This document shows, piece by piece, positions 1 through 6,677 of a DNA stretch of 11,245 bases (the stretch's first letter is position 1; every line of letters begins with the position of its first letter). The notes beneath the pieces were generated by a model. That model ran no database searches and was not told the origin of the DNA. It worked only from the letters and a program-made list of their open reading frames with translations. The DNA lies in NCBI GenBank assembly GCA_902464375.1, contig CABQIM010000058.1, forward strand, positions 1 to 11,245. The letters run 5' to 3'. This DNA is from an uncultured bacterium (GTDB taxonomy: Bacteria > Cyanobacteriota > Vampirovibrionia > Gastranaerophilales > Gastranaerophilaceae). Position numbers and translations under genes: made by a program.

Positions 1-1505
1 GTTTTTGTCATAACTTCATCAACGTGTTTTCTTACACATTCTTGCAAGTGTGTAACAAGAACGTCTGTTGCATCAACAGCGGTAACATTCTTAGCAGATT
101 TTGCATCTTCTGCTGAAATCCAGTAAGCTTGAGTTTGATAAGTAGGATCGACACCGACGATTGCATCCTCAGGAATTGATTTTTTAACAGAATCCCACTG
201 ATCCGCAATTACCATATATTTTCCAGGGTATACAAATCCTGACGCAACAACGTTATTACGAATAGAAATAACGTATTCGTTAGCTTCTAATGCTGATGAG
301 TCCATAATTCTTATGTTAGGCAAAATATAACCTAATTCATCTGTAACTCTTTGACGTAAAGCAGCGATTTTAGCAAGTAATTGACCTTCTTGATCCGGAT
401 CGGCGATAACCAATAAGCCCGCACCAACTTGTAAACTTAATACGTCAACACCCAATCTTTCGTACATCTTATTAGGGTTAACCAAGTCTTGCATATTTTG
501 ACGTACGCTTTCCAATTGACCCAATTGAGATTGAACGTCGGCATTAACTAATACAGAGAATCCGGCTACAGCCAAAAGTACTGTAAAGCATAAGAACGGG
601 AAGAATGGCAAACCTGTAATTGGACAAGTTACTGTGATTAATCCGAGGAATAGTGCCGCAAAAAACAATGAATAAGGTTTTGCCAAGATTTGAGAAGTCA
701 AATCACCACCCAATGAATTATGACCGGCAGATGCACGAGTCATCACGATACCGGCTGATATTGACATCAACAGTGATGGTAATTGTGATGCCAAACCATC
801 ACCAATTGTTAAAACCGTATATTTACTAACGGCATCGGCAATTGGCATTTGGTTAACCAAGCAACCGATTGTCAAACCACCAATAATGTTAATAATAACA
901 ATGATGATACCCGCCATGGTATCACCTTTTACGAACTTCATGGAACCATCCATAGAACCAAATAAACTTGATTCTCGTTGTAAGTCTTCACGTCTTTTTA
1001 CAGCTTCTTCCGGCGAAATCAATCCTGCATTGAAGTCTGCATCAATTGTCATCTGTTTACCTGGCATAGCGTCTAAGGCGAAACGAGCAGAAACTTCGGC
1101 GATACGTTCAGCACCTTTTGTGATAACCATAAATTGTACAACTGTAATAATCAAGAAGATTACACCACCAACAATCATATTACCACCGGTTACGAAAGTT
1201 CCAAATGCGTGAACAACTTCTCCTGCGTCACCTTTTGCAAGAATCAAACGAGTTGATGCGATTGACAGTACCAGACGGAACATAGTTCCCAAAAGAATAA
1301 TAGAAGGAAACGCAGCTAATTCAAGAGGTTTTTGGACATACAAAGATATCATCAACAGAACAATACCCAATGTAATATTCATACTGATGGAAAAATTGAT
1401 AACCCAATTTGGCATTTCCATGATGAGGATTAATACCAACACCATTACGAAAAGTGCCAAGAAAATTTCACTTATAGGTTTATTATTTTGTCCTTCTGCT
1501 GCCAT
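1..1505 (-). CDS. flhA: Flagellar/type III export gate protein FlhA, 3' end beyond window (partial)
   Basis: This is the large inner-membrane export gate of the flagellar (or related type III) secretion apparatus, whose cytoplasmic domain docks chaperone-substrate complexes. Reading down from the ATG at 1505-1503, 501 residues are open to the window edge; the family is usually about 690, so roughly 190 residues of the cytoplasmic domain are missing by truncation at the edge. Hydrophobic segments lie at about 14-34, 38-56, 66-88, 108-128, 198-220, 237-255 and 278-320. The family signature follows the fourth segment: GAERIAEVSARF at 131-142, then MPGKQMTIDADFNAG at 147-161, including the conserved acidic loop. 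AAAAGGA lies just before the start. It is the last visible gene of a leftward operon, 107 nt after the fliH-like gene; that gap holds a small hairpin (ACTACA/TGTAGT, 1563-1581). The family assignment is firm. Flagellar FlhA versus a non-flagellar SctV is decided only by the adjacent FliH-like gene and is less sure. Confidence 0.95.
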   Translation of the reverse strand, partial: MAAEGQNNKPISEIFLALFVMVLVLILIMEMPNWVINFSISMNITLGIVLLMISLYVQKPLELAAFPSIILLGTMFRLVLSIASTRLILAKGDAGEVVHAFGTFVTGGNMIVGGVIFLIITVVQFMVITKGAERIAEVSARFALDAMPGKQMTIDADFNAGLISPEEAVKRREDLQRESSLFGSMDGSMKFVKGDTMAGIIIVIINIIGGLTIGCLVNQMPIADAVSKYTVLTIGDGLASQLPSLLMSISAGIVMTRASAGHNSLGGDLTSQILAKPYSLFFAALFLGLITVTCPITGLPFFPFLCFTVLLAVAGFSVLVNADVQSQLGQLESVRQNMQDLVNPNKMYERLGVDVLSLQVGAGLLVIADPDQEGQLLAKIAALRQRVTDELGYILPNIRIMDSSALEANEYVISIRNNVVASGFVYPGKYMVIADQWDSVKKSIPEDAIVGVDPTYQTQAYWISAEDAKSAKNVTAVDATDVLVTHLQECVRKHVDEVMTK

Positions 1506-1612
1506 TTAGTCCTTTTGTAATATTACTAATCATTACTAACTTACCCCTCACCCGCTAAAGTAACTACATAAAGTTTGTAGTCTATAAATAGGCTTTGTTC
1601 GTTTACCCCCAT

Positions 1613-2422
1613 TTACCCTCCATCTAGAGCTTTTTTGATGATTTCCAATTGCGTATCGATTGAAGCATCTACTATACCGTTATTTGTTTGGAAAATACAT
1701 CCTCCTTCTTCTATAGATGGGTCTGCCACAATATTTATTTTAGCATCAATACCATATTGATATGTAATATTTGGCAGAGTATCTTTGATAAACTGAACCG
1801 CTTGCGGTTTAACCTTGATATTAATCTTCGGTTCGTTTTTTGAAACAGTCTTAAGCACATCCACGATAGTATTTATAAGTACTTGCGGGTCTGATTCAAC
1901 TTCTTTTTTAATGATTTTTTTTGCTATATCAACACTTATTTCTAAAATATCAGGTGCAATATATTCAAAAACATCTTTTGTTGCATTCATAAAGCCAGCC
2001 ATATTTTGTCTGAAAGATTGCATATCTGCTTCAGCCTGTTCTAAACCTTTTCGATACCCTTCTTCAAATGCAGATTTTTTAATCGCTTCGGCTTCTTCTT
2101 GGGCACGAGATACGAGATTTCTATCGTCAATTCTTCTGTATCCCCTTCTTCTTGAGCCTCTTCTGCGTTCTTGACGCTGCTCAAAGTCAATATTTTCGAT
2201 ATCGAATAAATCAATTTCCGGTTCTTTAGGCAAATTTTCTTGCGGCTGCGCTTGAAAATCATCCTCATCATCTTCTTCTACTTCTTCTGATATTTGCGGA
2301 GAAGTGATTTCAGGCGAAAAAGATTCTTCAACGACCGGCTTTTCTTCCTGCACCGGTTTCTGTTGAACCTCTTTTGGCTTTACGACCTCCCTATATTTTT
2401 GACTATTCTTTTTAATTATCAT
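1613..2422 (-). CDS. fliH: FliH/SctL-type export apparatus stator protein
   Basis: FliH-family proteins form the peripheral stalk that holds the export ATPase (FliI) at the base of the flagellar or type III export machine. The C-terminal half carries the family pattern: a helical stretch at about 105-195 (EEGYRKGLEQAE at 120-131, resembling the EGYxxG segment), then a small alpha/beta domain ending in EEGGCIFQTNNGIVDASIDT at 238-257 and a final helix. The N-terminal ~100 residues are unusual: a low-complexity Pro/Glu-rich stretch (15-80) with an acidic run EEVEEDDEDD (46-55), then an arginine-rich patch at 82-97. Length 269 aa is near the upper end for the family. The gene starts 37 nt after the upstream 347-aa gene and precedes flhA, so it is probably in one operon. 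No strong Shine-Dalgarno precedes the ATG. No fliI is visible, so the partner ATPase must be elsewhere. Confidence 0.8.
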   Translation of the reverse strand: MIIKKNSQKYREVVKPKEVQQKPVQEEKPVVEESFSPEITSPQISEEVEEDDEDDFQAQPQENLPKEPEIDLFDIENIDFEQRQERRRGSRRRGYRRIDDRNLVSRAQEEAEAIKKSAFEEGYRKGLEQAEADMQSFRQNMAGFMNATKDVFEYIAPDILEISVDIAKKIIKKEVESDPQVLINTIVDVLKTVSKNEPKINIKVKPQAVQFIKDTLPNITYQYGIDAKINIVADPSIEEGGCIFQTNNGIVDASIDTQLEIIKKALDGG

Positions 2423-2459
2423 AATTTCTAATCAGCCGATTTAATCCGCTTCTTTCGTA

Positions 2460-3503
2460 TTATATACTATCTTCAATGTATTGTGCAACAATTCCGGCAA
2501 CTCTTAATGGTAAACCTGAATATTCTCCGTCGTATGCTTGTGATATAAAGCGTTTTACAAGCGGACGTTCATTCTTAATTATTTTTTCAATTTTTTCTCG
2601 CGGTGTTGCACGATATATTCTTAACAAATCGCCCAAGACATTTTCTTTTGTAAGTTTACGTTTTAGAGGCAAGTATTCTTTCATCTCTTTTAAACAGTCT
2701 GTAATCAAATCCCCATCAAGATGAGATTCTAAATCAGCCATATTCATATATTGAGAAATTTGAAGTGAATCATTGGAATCAAATTTATTAAGAATTGTTG
2801 TAACTTTATCTTGAGAAAGAATCTTAAGAACAAGAGCAAGTGTCATAAGTTTCATTTGCTTATTACTAATACCTTGCGGCATAGACGCCATCTGTTTGTC
2901 AGCTCTTTGTTTTTTACGAGCTTCTTCTTTACGTTTTCTTGCTTCTTCAAGATTACGTTCAGATTCTTCTGCTGCAGCTTGTTGTTGTCTTTGTTGCTCA
3001 GCTTGAGCTTGTTGAGCCATGGCATCAATATTAGACTGGCTTTCTGCGCGGGTTTTAATATCTTCGTCAATAACACCTTTTTGCTGTAGTTCTTCTATTG
3101 CTGCGTTATAACACTTTACAACATGATGTTCTACGGCTTGTAATAATTGGTCTTGCGGAATTTTTCTTATAACAGCTTGTTTTGCAACTTCAAAGATTGT
3201 AAATGCAATTTTTTGCATAATACTATCCCAATATTGCGGAAGTATTCCGGAATGAATTAAGTCGATTGACTTGTGGAAAGACCATTCTGCTATGATTTGA
3301 GTAATAAATACTGCTTGATCGGGAGTTAAATTTAGGTTTTGTTCATCTTTATAAAGTGCTTCCCCTGCAAGCAATGTAAAGTTTCCAAGAGTTTTTACGA
3401 TATATTGTTTCTCTTGGTCTTTAAGTTCTTTTGGCACAAGCTCTTTTGCTTGTTCTGTCATTGATGCGGCAAACGCCTTATAATCAAAACCTTCTATTGG
3501 CAT
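2460..3503 (-). CDS. Hypothetical protein of the export operon, possibly a distant FliG-like protein
   Basis: I do not recognise this 347-aa protein with certainty. It has an all-helical N-terminal domain (about 1-150, no signal peptide or membrane segment), a Gln/Glu/Lys/Arg-rich stretch predicted to be coiled coil (about 155-205, with QAQAEQQRQQQAAAEE and repeated EARKRKEEARKK), and a C-terminal helical domain (213-347). That last domain has a pattern reminiscent of FliG middle and C domains: LALVLKILSQDKVTTILNKF at 222-241, then DLLRIYRATPREKIEKII at 292-309 and a helix at the very end. FliG normally lies directly before FliH and has a similar length, which fits the position here, 37 nt upstream of the fliH-like gene. 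The FliG link is my inference. The start is supported by AAGGA 6-10 nt before the ATG. It is the first gene of the leftward operon, behind a TATAAT box. Confidence 0.85.
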   Translation of the reverse strand: MPIEGFDYKAFAASMTEQAKELVPKELKDQEKQYIVKTLGNFTLLAGEALYKDEQNLNLTPDQAVFITQIIAEWSFHKSIDLIHSGILPQYWDSIMQKIAFTIFEVAKQAVIRKIPQDQLLQAVEHHVVKCYNAAIEELQQKGVIDEDIKTRAESQSNIDAMAQQAQAEQQRQQQAAAEESERNLEEARKRKEEARKKQRADKQMASMPQGISNKQMKLMTLALVLKILSQDKVTTILNKFDSNDSLQISQYMNMADLESHLDGDLITDCLKEMKEYLPLKRKLTKENVLGDLLRIYRATPREKIEKIIKNERPLVKRFISQAYDGEYSGLPLRVAGIVAQYIEDSI

Positions 3504-3552
3504 ACGTATTCCTTATTTTCTAGGTATTTGCAAATACTAAATTCCCTATTAT

Positions 3553-3558
3553 ATTATA
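3553..3558 (-). promoter_or_regulatory. Candidate -10 box for the leftward export operon
   Basis: On the minus strand the sequence reads gctgTATAATataata, a perfect -10 hexamer that would place the transcript start about 43 nt before the ATG at 3503. The -35 region is weak (TTAAAA at non-ideal spacing), so the promoter is supported mainly by the -10 box and its position. Confidence 0.45.
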
Positions 3559-3593
3559 CAGCGTCCTATTTGTTTTAACCTCATATAATTTAA

Positions 3594-3613
3594 TGATTTT
3601 AGCTGTAAAATCA
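3594..3613. repeat. Perfect 7-bp inverted repeat in the divergent intergenic region
   Basis: TGATTTT at 3594-3600 and AAAATCA at 3607-3613 are perfect inverted arms around the 6-nt AGCTGT. It lies between the divergent export operon and the bioG-bioC pair and is of typical operator size (20 bp). It is too AT-rich and lacks the T-tract to be a convincing terminator. Which regulator would bind it, if any, is unknown. Confidence 0.4.
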
Positions 3614-3651
3614 AAATAGGATGAATGAAAAATTCAAAATCTTTTTTATAT

Positions 3652-3659
3652 GGTAAAAT
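3652..3659 (+). promoter_or_regulatory. Candidate extended -10 for bioG, giving a leaderless or near-leaderless transcript
   Basis: TAAAAT at 3654-3659 is preceded by TATGG, close to an extended -10 arrangement. A transcript starting the usual 6-8 nt downstream would begin at about the A of the bioG ATG (3666). No Shine-Dalgarno is visible before that ATG, which fits a leaderless start. The -35 element is weak. Another TATAAT lies at 3584-3589 without a clear -35. Confidence 0.35.
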
Positions 3660-3665
3660 ACTCTT

Positions 3666-4280
3666 ATGAAATATAAATGGTTAAATAAACATCAAAATAA
3701 TAATATCATAGTATTTTTTAATGGCTGGGGGATGGATGAGAGCGTTGTTCATCATCTAGATTTCAGTGATTATGACGTTGTAATGTTTTATGACTACAAC
3801 AATCTTGAAACTGATTTTGATTTTAGTTCACTTAAAGAATACAGGAACAAGAGTCTTATTGCTTGGTCAATGGGAGTTATGGTTGCTACTCTATTTGACA
3901 AAATAGAATACAATACTACGACTGCCATTAACGGCACCTTAAAACCGATAGATAACGATTTCGGTATTCCTCAAAGAATATACGACTTAACCATTAGAGG
4001 ATTTAATGAAAAAGGTGCTCAAAGATTTATTAAAAGTATGTTTAATGAAGAAATTGAACTGCCTCAAATCAGTAGAGATATTGAAAATCAAAAAAGTGAA
4101 CTTTCTGCACTGAAAAATTACACTGCAAATAGTAATTTTAAATACAACAGAATAATATTGAGCGATAACGACAAAATTATACCAACAAAGAATCAAGTTG
4201 CATTCTGGGGAATAGAACCTAATATATCTAGCGGTCATTGCCCGTTTATGTTGTTCAAAAAATGGGAAGAGCTCCTATGA
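3666..4280 (+). CDS. bioG: BioG-type pimeloyl-ACP methyl ester esterase (DUF452 family)
   Basis: BioG is a cytosolic alpha/beta-hydrolase that cleaves the methyl ester of pimeloyl-ACP, ending the early disguised-fatty-acid phase of biotin synthesis, the job BioH does in E. coli. Family marks are FFNGWGMD (17-24, oxyanion region), the nucleophile motif AWSMGV with Ser68 (66-71), INGTLKPID followed by GIP (88-102), an acidic segment LSDNDKIIP (165-173) that probably supplies the catalytic Asp, and SGHCPF with His191 (189-194). At 204 aa it has the normal size of a stand-alone BioG. Its TGA overlaps the ATG of bioC by 4 bp (ATGA), so the two are translationally coupled and make a functional pair. 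No ribosome binding site is visible before the start. No other bio gene is in the window. Confidence 0.9.
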   Translation: MKYKWLNKHQNNNIIVFFNGWGMDESVVHHLDFSDYDVVMFYDYNNLETDFDFSSLKEYRNKSLIAWSMGVMVATLFDKIEYNTTTAINGTLKPIDNDFGIPQRIYDLTIRGFNEKGAQRFIKSMFNEEIELPQISRDIENQKSELSALKNYTANSNFKYNRIILSDNDKIIPTKNQVAFWGIEPNISSGHCPFMLFKKWEELL

Positions 4281-5005
4281 TGAACAAAGAATTAATCAAA
4301 AAAAGATTCTCAAAGTGTATTACAACATATGATGAGAATGCAAAAATTCAAAAAATAATGGCTGAAAAGTTATTTTCACTTTTAGAACGCAGTGACTTTG
4401 ACAAAATTCTCGAGATTGGTTGCGGTACAGGATTGCTAACTAAAATTGCCATTGATAAACTTAATTTTAAATCTTATACAGCCAACGATATTGTTGAAGA
4501 TTGCAAAGATTTAATTGAAAAATTATCACCAGAAATTAAATTTGTTCAGGCTGATATCGAAAATGCAATAAAAGATAGCAACAATAAGTATGATTTAATA
4601 ATCTCAAATGCGGTTTTTCAGTGGATAGAAGATATTGATAGTTTTATCTCTACTCTTTATGAAAAATTAGGACCAAATGGCGTACTTTTGTTTTCAACAT
4701 TCGGACTAGAAAATTTTAGAGAAATTTCTTTCGTTTTAGAAAAAAATTTACCTTATCGCTCCGCAAAAGAATACAAAGAAATGTTTAAAGATTACAATTC
4801 TTCTGTGGAAGAGGAAGCACATATATTGGCGTTCAAAACCCCAAAAGATATTCTTAAACATATTCAGCTAACGGGAGTCAATGCTATTGATGAAGCAAAA
4901 TGGACAAAATCTGATATGTTAAATTTTGAAAAAGGATATAACAATTTCTGCTCCGGCAGACCTACTCTAACTTACAACCCTATTTATATAAAAATAACAA
5001 AATAG
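4277..5005 (+). CDS. bioC: BioC, malonyl-ACP O-methyltransferase
   Basis: BioC uses S-adenosylmethionine to methylate the free carboxyl of malonyl-ACP so that the fatty acid synthase can elongate it towards pimeloyl-ACP methyl ester; BioG then removes the methyl. The 242-aa product has the class I methyltransferase motif LEIGCGTG at 45-52, an acidic motif II region (TANDIV, 68-73), and the BioC-specific segments NAVFQWIED (111-119) and FSTFGLENFREI (139-150). I chose the ATG at 4277 because it lies 6-12 nt after GGAAGAG and overlaps the bioG stop; a second ATG directly follows at 4280. The upstream in-frame ATGs at 4238 and 4262 sit inside bioG and would add residues not expected in the family. 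The length is close to the usual 240-260. Confidence 0.93.
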   Translation: MMNKELIKKRFSKCITTYDENAKIQKIMAEKLFSLLERSDFDKILEIGCGTGLLTKIAIDKLNFKSYTANDIVEDCKDLIEKLSPEIKFVQADIENAIKDSNNKYDLIISNAVFQWIEDIDSFISTLYEKLGPNGVLLFSTFGLENFREISFVLEKNLPYRSAKEYKEMFKDYNSSVEEEAHILAFKTPKDILKHIQLTGVNAIDEAKWTKSDMLNFEKGYNNFCSGRPTLTYNPIYIKITK

Positions 5006-5014
5006 TACAACAGG

Positions 5015-5050
5015 TTAATTCTACGCCAATAGATATTATTATAGAATTAA
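5015..5050 (+). repeat. Perfect 9-bp inverted repeat after bioC
   Basis: TTAATTCTA (5015-5023) and TAGAATTAA (5042-5050) are perfect inverted arms around 18 nt, between bioC and the kinase gene. There is no T-run after it, so it is a poor intrinsic terminator; it may be an operator, an mRNA hairpin, or chance in AT-rich DNA. Confidence 0.35.
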
Positions 5051-5051
5051 G

Positions 5052-5075
5052 CTATAAATGGTCTTTTATTTATAG
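5052..5075 (+). promoter_or_regulatory. Hairpin abutting the kinase ribosome binding site
   Basis: CTATAAA (5052-5058) and TTTATAG (5069-5075) pair perfectly around a 10-nt loop. The 3' arm ends on the first G of the Shine-Dalgarno GTGGAG (5075-5080), so folding could affect access to the ATG at 5087. Confidence 0.35.
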
Positions 5076-5086
5076 TGGAGTGCTTT

Positions 5087-5830
5087 ATGATTAATTCTAA
5101 TGAAGAAAAAAATTTGCAAGCACAAAGAGAAACCTTTGTTGCATCGCTTAGCCACGACTTGAAAAATCCAACACTTGCACAAATCAGAGCATTAGAACTT
5201 TTACTAAAAGGTAATTTCGGCAATATACAACCAAAGCAAAAAGAAATCTTGGAAATGGTTCTTGATTCTTGCAAATATATGAATGCAATGTTAGCCTCAT
5301 TGCTTTCCACTTATAGAAGCGAAAAAGGAGCAATTGTTCTAAAATACGAAAACATATCACTTATGGAATTAGCATCAGAATGCGTAGAAGAAATGATATA
5401 TATAGCAAAAGACAAAAATGTCCAAATTGCACTGCAAAATAACTACACGTCATCTAATATTTGCGCCGATAAAATCCAAATAAAAAGAGTAATTATGAAC
5501 TTATTATCAAATGGAATTAAATATGCGTTTAAAAATTCCTGTATAAATATAACAATATTTAATGAACAAAATTATACAGGTTTTCAATTTGAAAACAACA
5601 GTCCATTTATTCCTGAAGATAAACAAAAATCAATATTTGCACAATATGTATCTTTTGCAGGTGTTCATAAAGAATTGGGTATTGGACTGGGATTGTACGC
5701 TTCTAAAAAAATAATTGAAGCACACGATGGTGAAATTTTTGTAAAAAGCTATCCGGATAACAGAAATATCTTTGGATTTAAAATCCCTACAACAAAAAGT
5801 GTTAACGCTTCTGAATGCGTAATATTCTAA
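5087..5830 (+). CDS. Soluble orphan histidine kinase (HisKA plus HATPase)
   Basis: This 247-aa protein is the bare catalytic core of a two-component sensor kinase. The dimerisation/phosphoacceptor domain has the H-box SLSHDLKNP with His23 (20-28). The ATP-binding domain has the N-box MNLLSNGIKYA (137-147) and the glycine-rich G2 box GIGLGLYASKKI (198-209) followed by AHDGEI. The usual DxGxG (G1) position reads NNSPFIP (170-176), so the Asp and both Gly residues are replaced; related kinases can tolerate a degenerate G1. There is no signal peptide, membrane segment, PAS or GAF domain, so it must sense through a partner or act as a relay. The ATG at 5087 is preceded by GTGGAG with 6-nt spacing. 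No response regulator is in the window. It lies 81 nt after bioC and may be read from the same transcript. Confidence 0.88.
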   Translation: MINSNEEKNLQAQRETFVASLSHDLKNPTLAQIRALELLLKGNFGNIQPKQKEILEMVLDSCKYMNAMLASLLSTYRSEKGAIVLKYENISLMELASECVEEMIYIAKDKNVQIALQNNYTSSNICADKIQIKRVIMNLLSNGIKYAFKNSCINITIFNEQNYTGFQFENNSPFIPEDKQKSIFAQYVSFAGVHKELGIGLGLYASKKIIEAHDGEIFVKSYPDNRNIFGFKIPTTKSVNASECVIF

Positions 5831-6164
5831 TTTTTATATAACAAGATATTCCTGTTAAAATATGTAAATTCTACACTTGCAAGAATAGAATGCTCATGGT
5901 ACGATACTCTTGTCGGACTGCTAAAAGACGCTTTTATGAGCAACAATTAATTTAGTAAGCGACGAGTAGAATGGATACTCCGGTGGGAGTAAATGGTGCA
6001 AAGGTACTAAAGCCACTAGTGCTGAGTCAAATATAAATGCGACAAAGTGCAAGTGTGTGAGCGAAGGGCACGATGTACTAGGTTTAAATAAAAGGCAAGG
6101 TGCCAAAAAGCCTAAGCAAGCCAAATACCACTCCGGAAGTCCGCAATTAGAAAAGGAAATTTGT
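5831..6164 (+). other. 334-nt structured leader ahead of rpsH
   Basis: I find no gene here. After a candidate promoter the region holds a run of short complementary arms: TAAAAG/CTTTTA (5922-5936), ACTCC/GGAGT with loop GGTG (5977-5990), GTACTA/TAGTGC with one G-U pair (6004-6022), GTGC/GCAC (6047-6071) and GGCA/TGCC (6094-6104). An outer GCTCAT/ATGAGC pair spans 5892-5941. It is visibly less AT-rich than the flanking coding sequence. A regulatory mRNA leader, for example a ribosomal-protein autoregulation site, is plausible but I recognise no known RNA family. Confidence 0.5.
5877..5905 (+). promoter_or_regulatory. Candidate promoter for the rpsH-rplF-rplR block
   Basis: TTGCAA (5877-5882) and TACGAT (5900-5905) are separated by 17 nt, the ideal sigma70-type spacing. 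Transcription would begin near 5912 and leave a leader of about 250 nt before rpsH. Each hexamer has two mismatches to consensus. Confidence 0.4.
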
Positions 6165-6560
6165 ATGAACACAGATCCTATAGCAGATATGCTAACAAGA
6201 ATCAGAAACGCAAATGTTGTTTCTCACCCATCAGTTGAAATGCCATCTTCTAAGCTAAAAGTAGCTTTAGCTAAATTGCTTAAAGAAGAAGGTTACATTT
6301 CTAACTACTCTGAAAAGGCTGAAGGCTGCTTCAAGACTTTATCAATTGAATTGAAATACGACGAAGCTAACAAACCGGTTATTTCTAGCCTAAGAAGAGT
6401 TTCTAAACCTGGTTTGAGAAACTACTGCAAAGCTAAAAACCTTCCACAAGTTTTAGGTGGTATGGGTATTGCTATCGTTTCTACTAGCAAAGGTCTTTTA
6501 ACAGATCGTAAAGCTAGAAAAGAAAACCTAGGTGGCGAAATCTTAGCTTACATTTATTAA
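6165..6560 (+). CDS. rpsH: 30S ribosomal protein S8
   Basis: S8 binds the central domain of 16S rRNA (helix 21 region) early in small-subunit assembly, and in E. coli also represses its own spc operon by binding the mRNA. The 131-aa product is full length: it begins NTDPIADMLTRIRNA, has RRVSKPGLRNY (77-87), and ends with the classic C-terminal signature GIAIVSTSKGLLTDRKAR (101-118) and GGEILAYIY. The start at 6165 follows AAAAGGA by 7 nt; a GTG further up (6057) extends the frame by 36 residues that do not belong to S8. Normally rplE and rpsN precede it and here they do not: the preceding gene is a kinase 334 nt away. Codon choice (GGT, GCT, AAA) is that of a highly expressed gene. Confidence 0.97.
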   Translation: MNTDPIADMLTRIRNANVVSHPSVEMPSSKLKVALAKLLKEEGYISNYSEKAEGCFKTLSIELKYDEANKPVISSLRRVSKPGLRNYCKAKNLPQVLGGMGIAIVSTSKGLLTDRKARKENLGGEILAYIY

Positions 6561-6677
6561 TGAATTGGGGTTAATCCCCTAACAAAAAAGTTGTCGGGTG
6601 CAATTGACAGAAAACCCCGATATTACACACTAAAAAGAATGGACGATGTTCATTCTGACAAAAAGGAGAAAATTAAT
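6561..6677 (+). promoter_or_regulatory. Structured 117-nt spacer between rpsH and rplF with competing pairings
   Basis: GGGG (6567-6570) can pair locally with CCCC (6576-6579), or as GGGGTT (6567-6572) with AACCCC (6613-6618); TCGGG (6594-6598) can also pair with CCCGA (6616-6620). These pairings exclude one another. A separate 9-bp hairpin with a 3-nt loop, AGAATGGAC/GTTCATTCT including one G-U pair, lies at 6636-6656, five nt before the AAAAGGAG site of rplF (6661-6668). Spc genes are usually only a few to tens of nt apart. Confidence 0.45.

Noticed and set aside
886..1212. Plus-strand open frame of 108 codons
   Set aside because: It is antisense to flhA, whose frame carries clear family motifs; the peptide has no recognisable pattern.
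1815..2174. Plus-strand open frame of 119 codons
   Set aside because: Antisense shadow of the FliH-like gene; Ser/Ile/Phe-rich composition typical of such shadows.
3571..3580. TGTTTTAACC resembling a BirA half-site upstream of bioG
   Set aside because: No matching inverted half-site is found at the expected spacing.
3621..3656. Short frame encoding MNEKFKIFFIW before bioG
   Set aside because: Only 11 codons, poor ribosome binding site spacing, and it overlaps the likely -10 box.
5819..5830. Kinase ends in CVIF, a CaaX-like prenylation motif
   Set aside because: Four residues can occur by chance, and nothing else suggests a protein acting in a eukaryotic host; not supported.
6057..6164. Upstream GTG extending S8 by 36 residues
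   Set aside because: S8 proteins begin at the NTDPIADMLTRIRN segment, the ATG at 6165 has its own ribosome binding site, and the extension lies in structured leader.
6020..6164. Group II intron remnant, prompted by GTGTG and GCGAC motifs in the rpsH leader
   Set aside because: No domain V hairpin, no reverse transcriptase and no credible 3' boundary were found.
6591..6677. Upstream TTG extending L6 by 29 residues
   Set aside because: The added residues are unrelated to L6, while the ATG at 6678 has AAAAGGAG at proper spacing.
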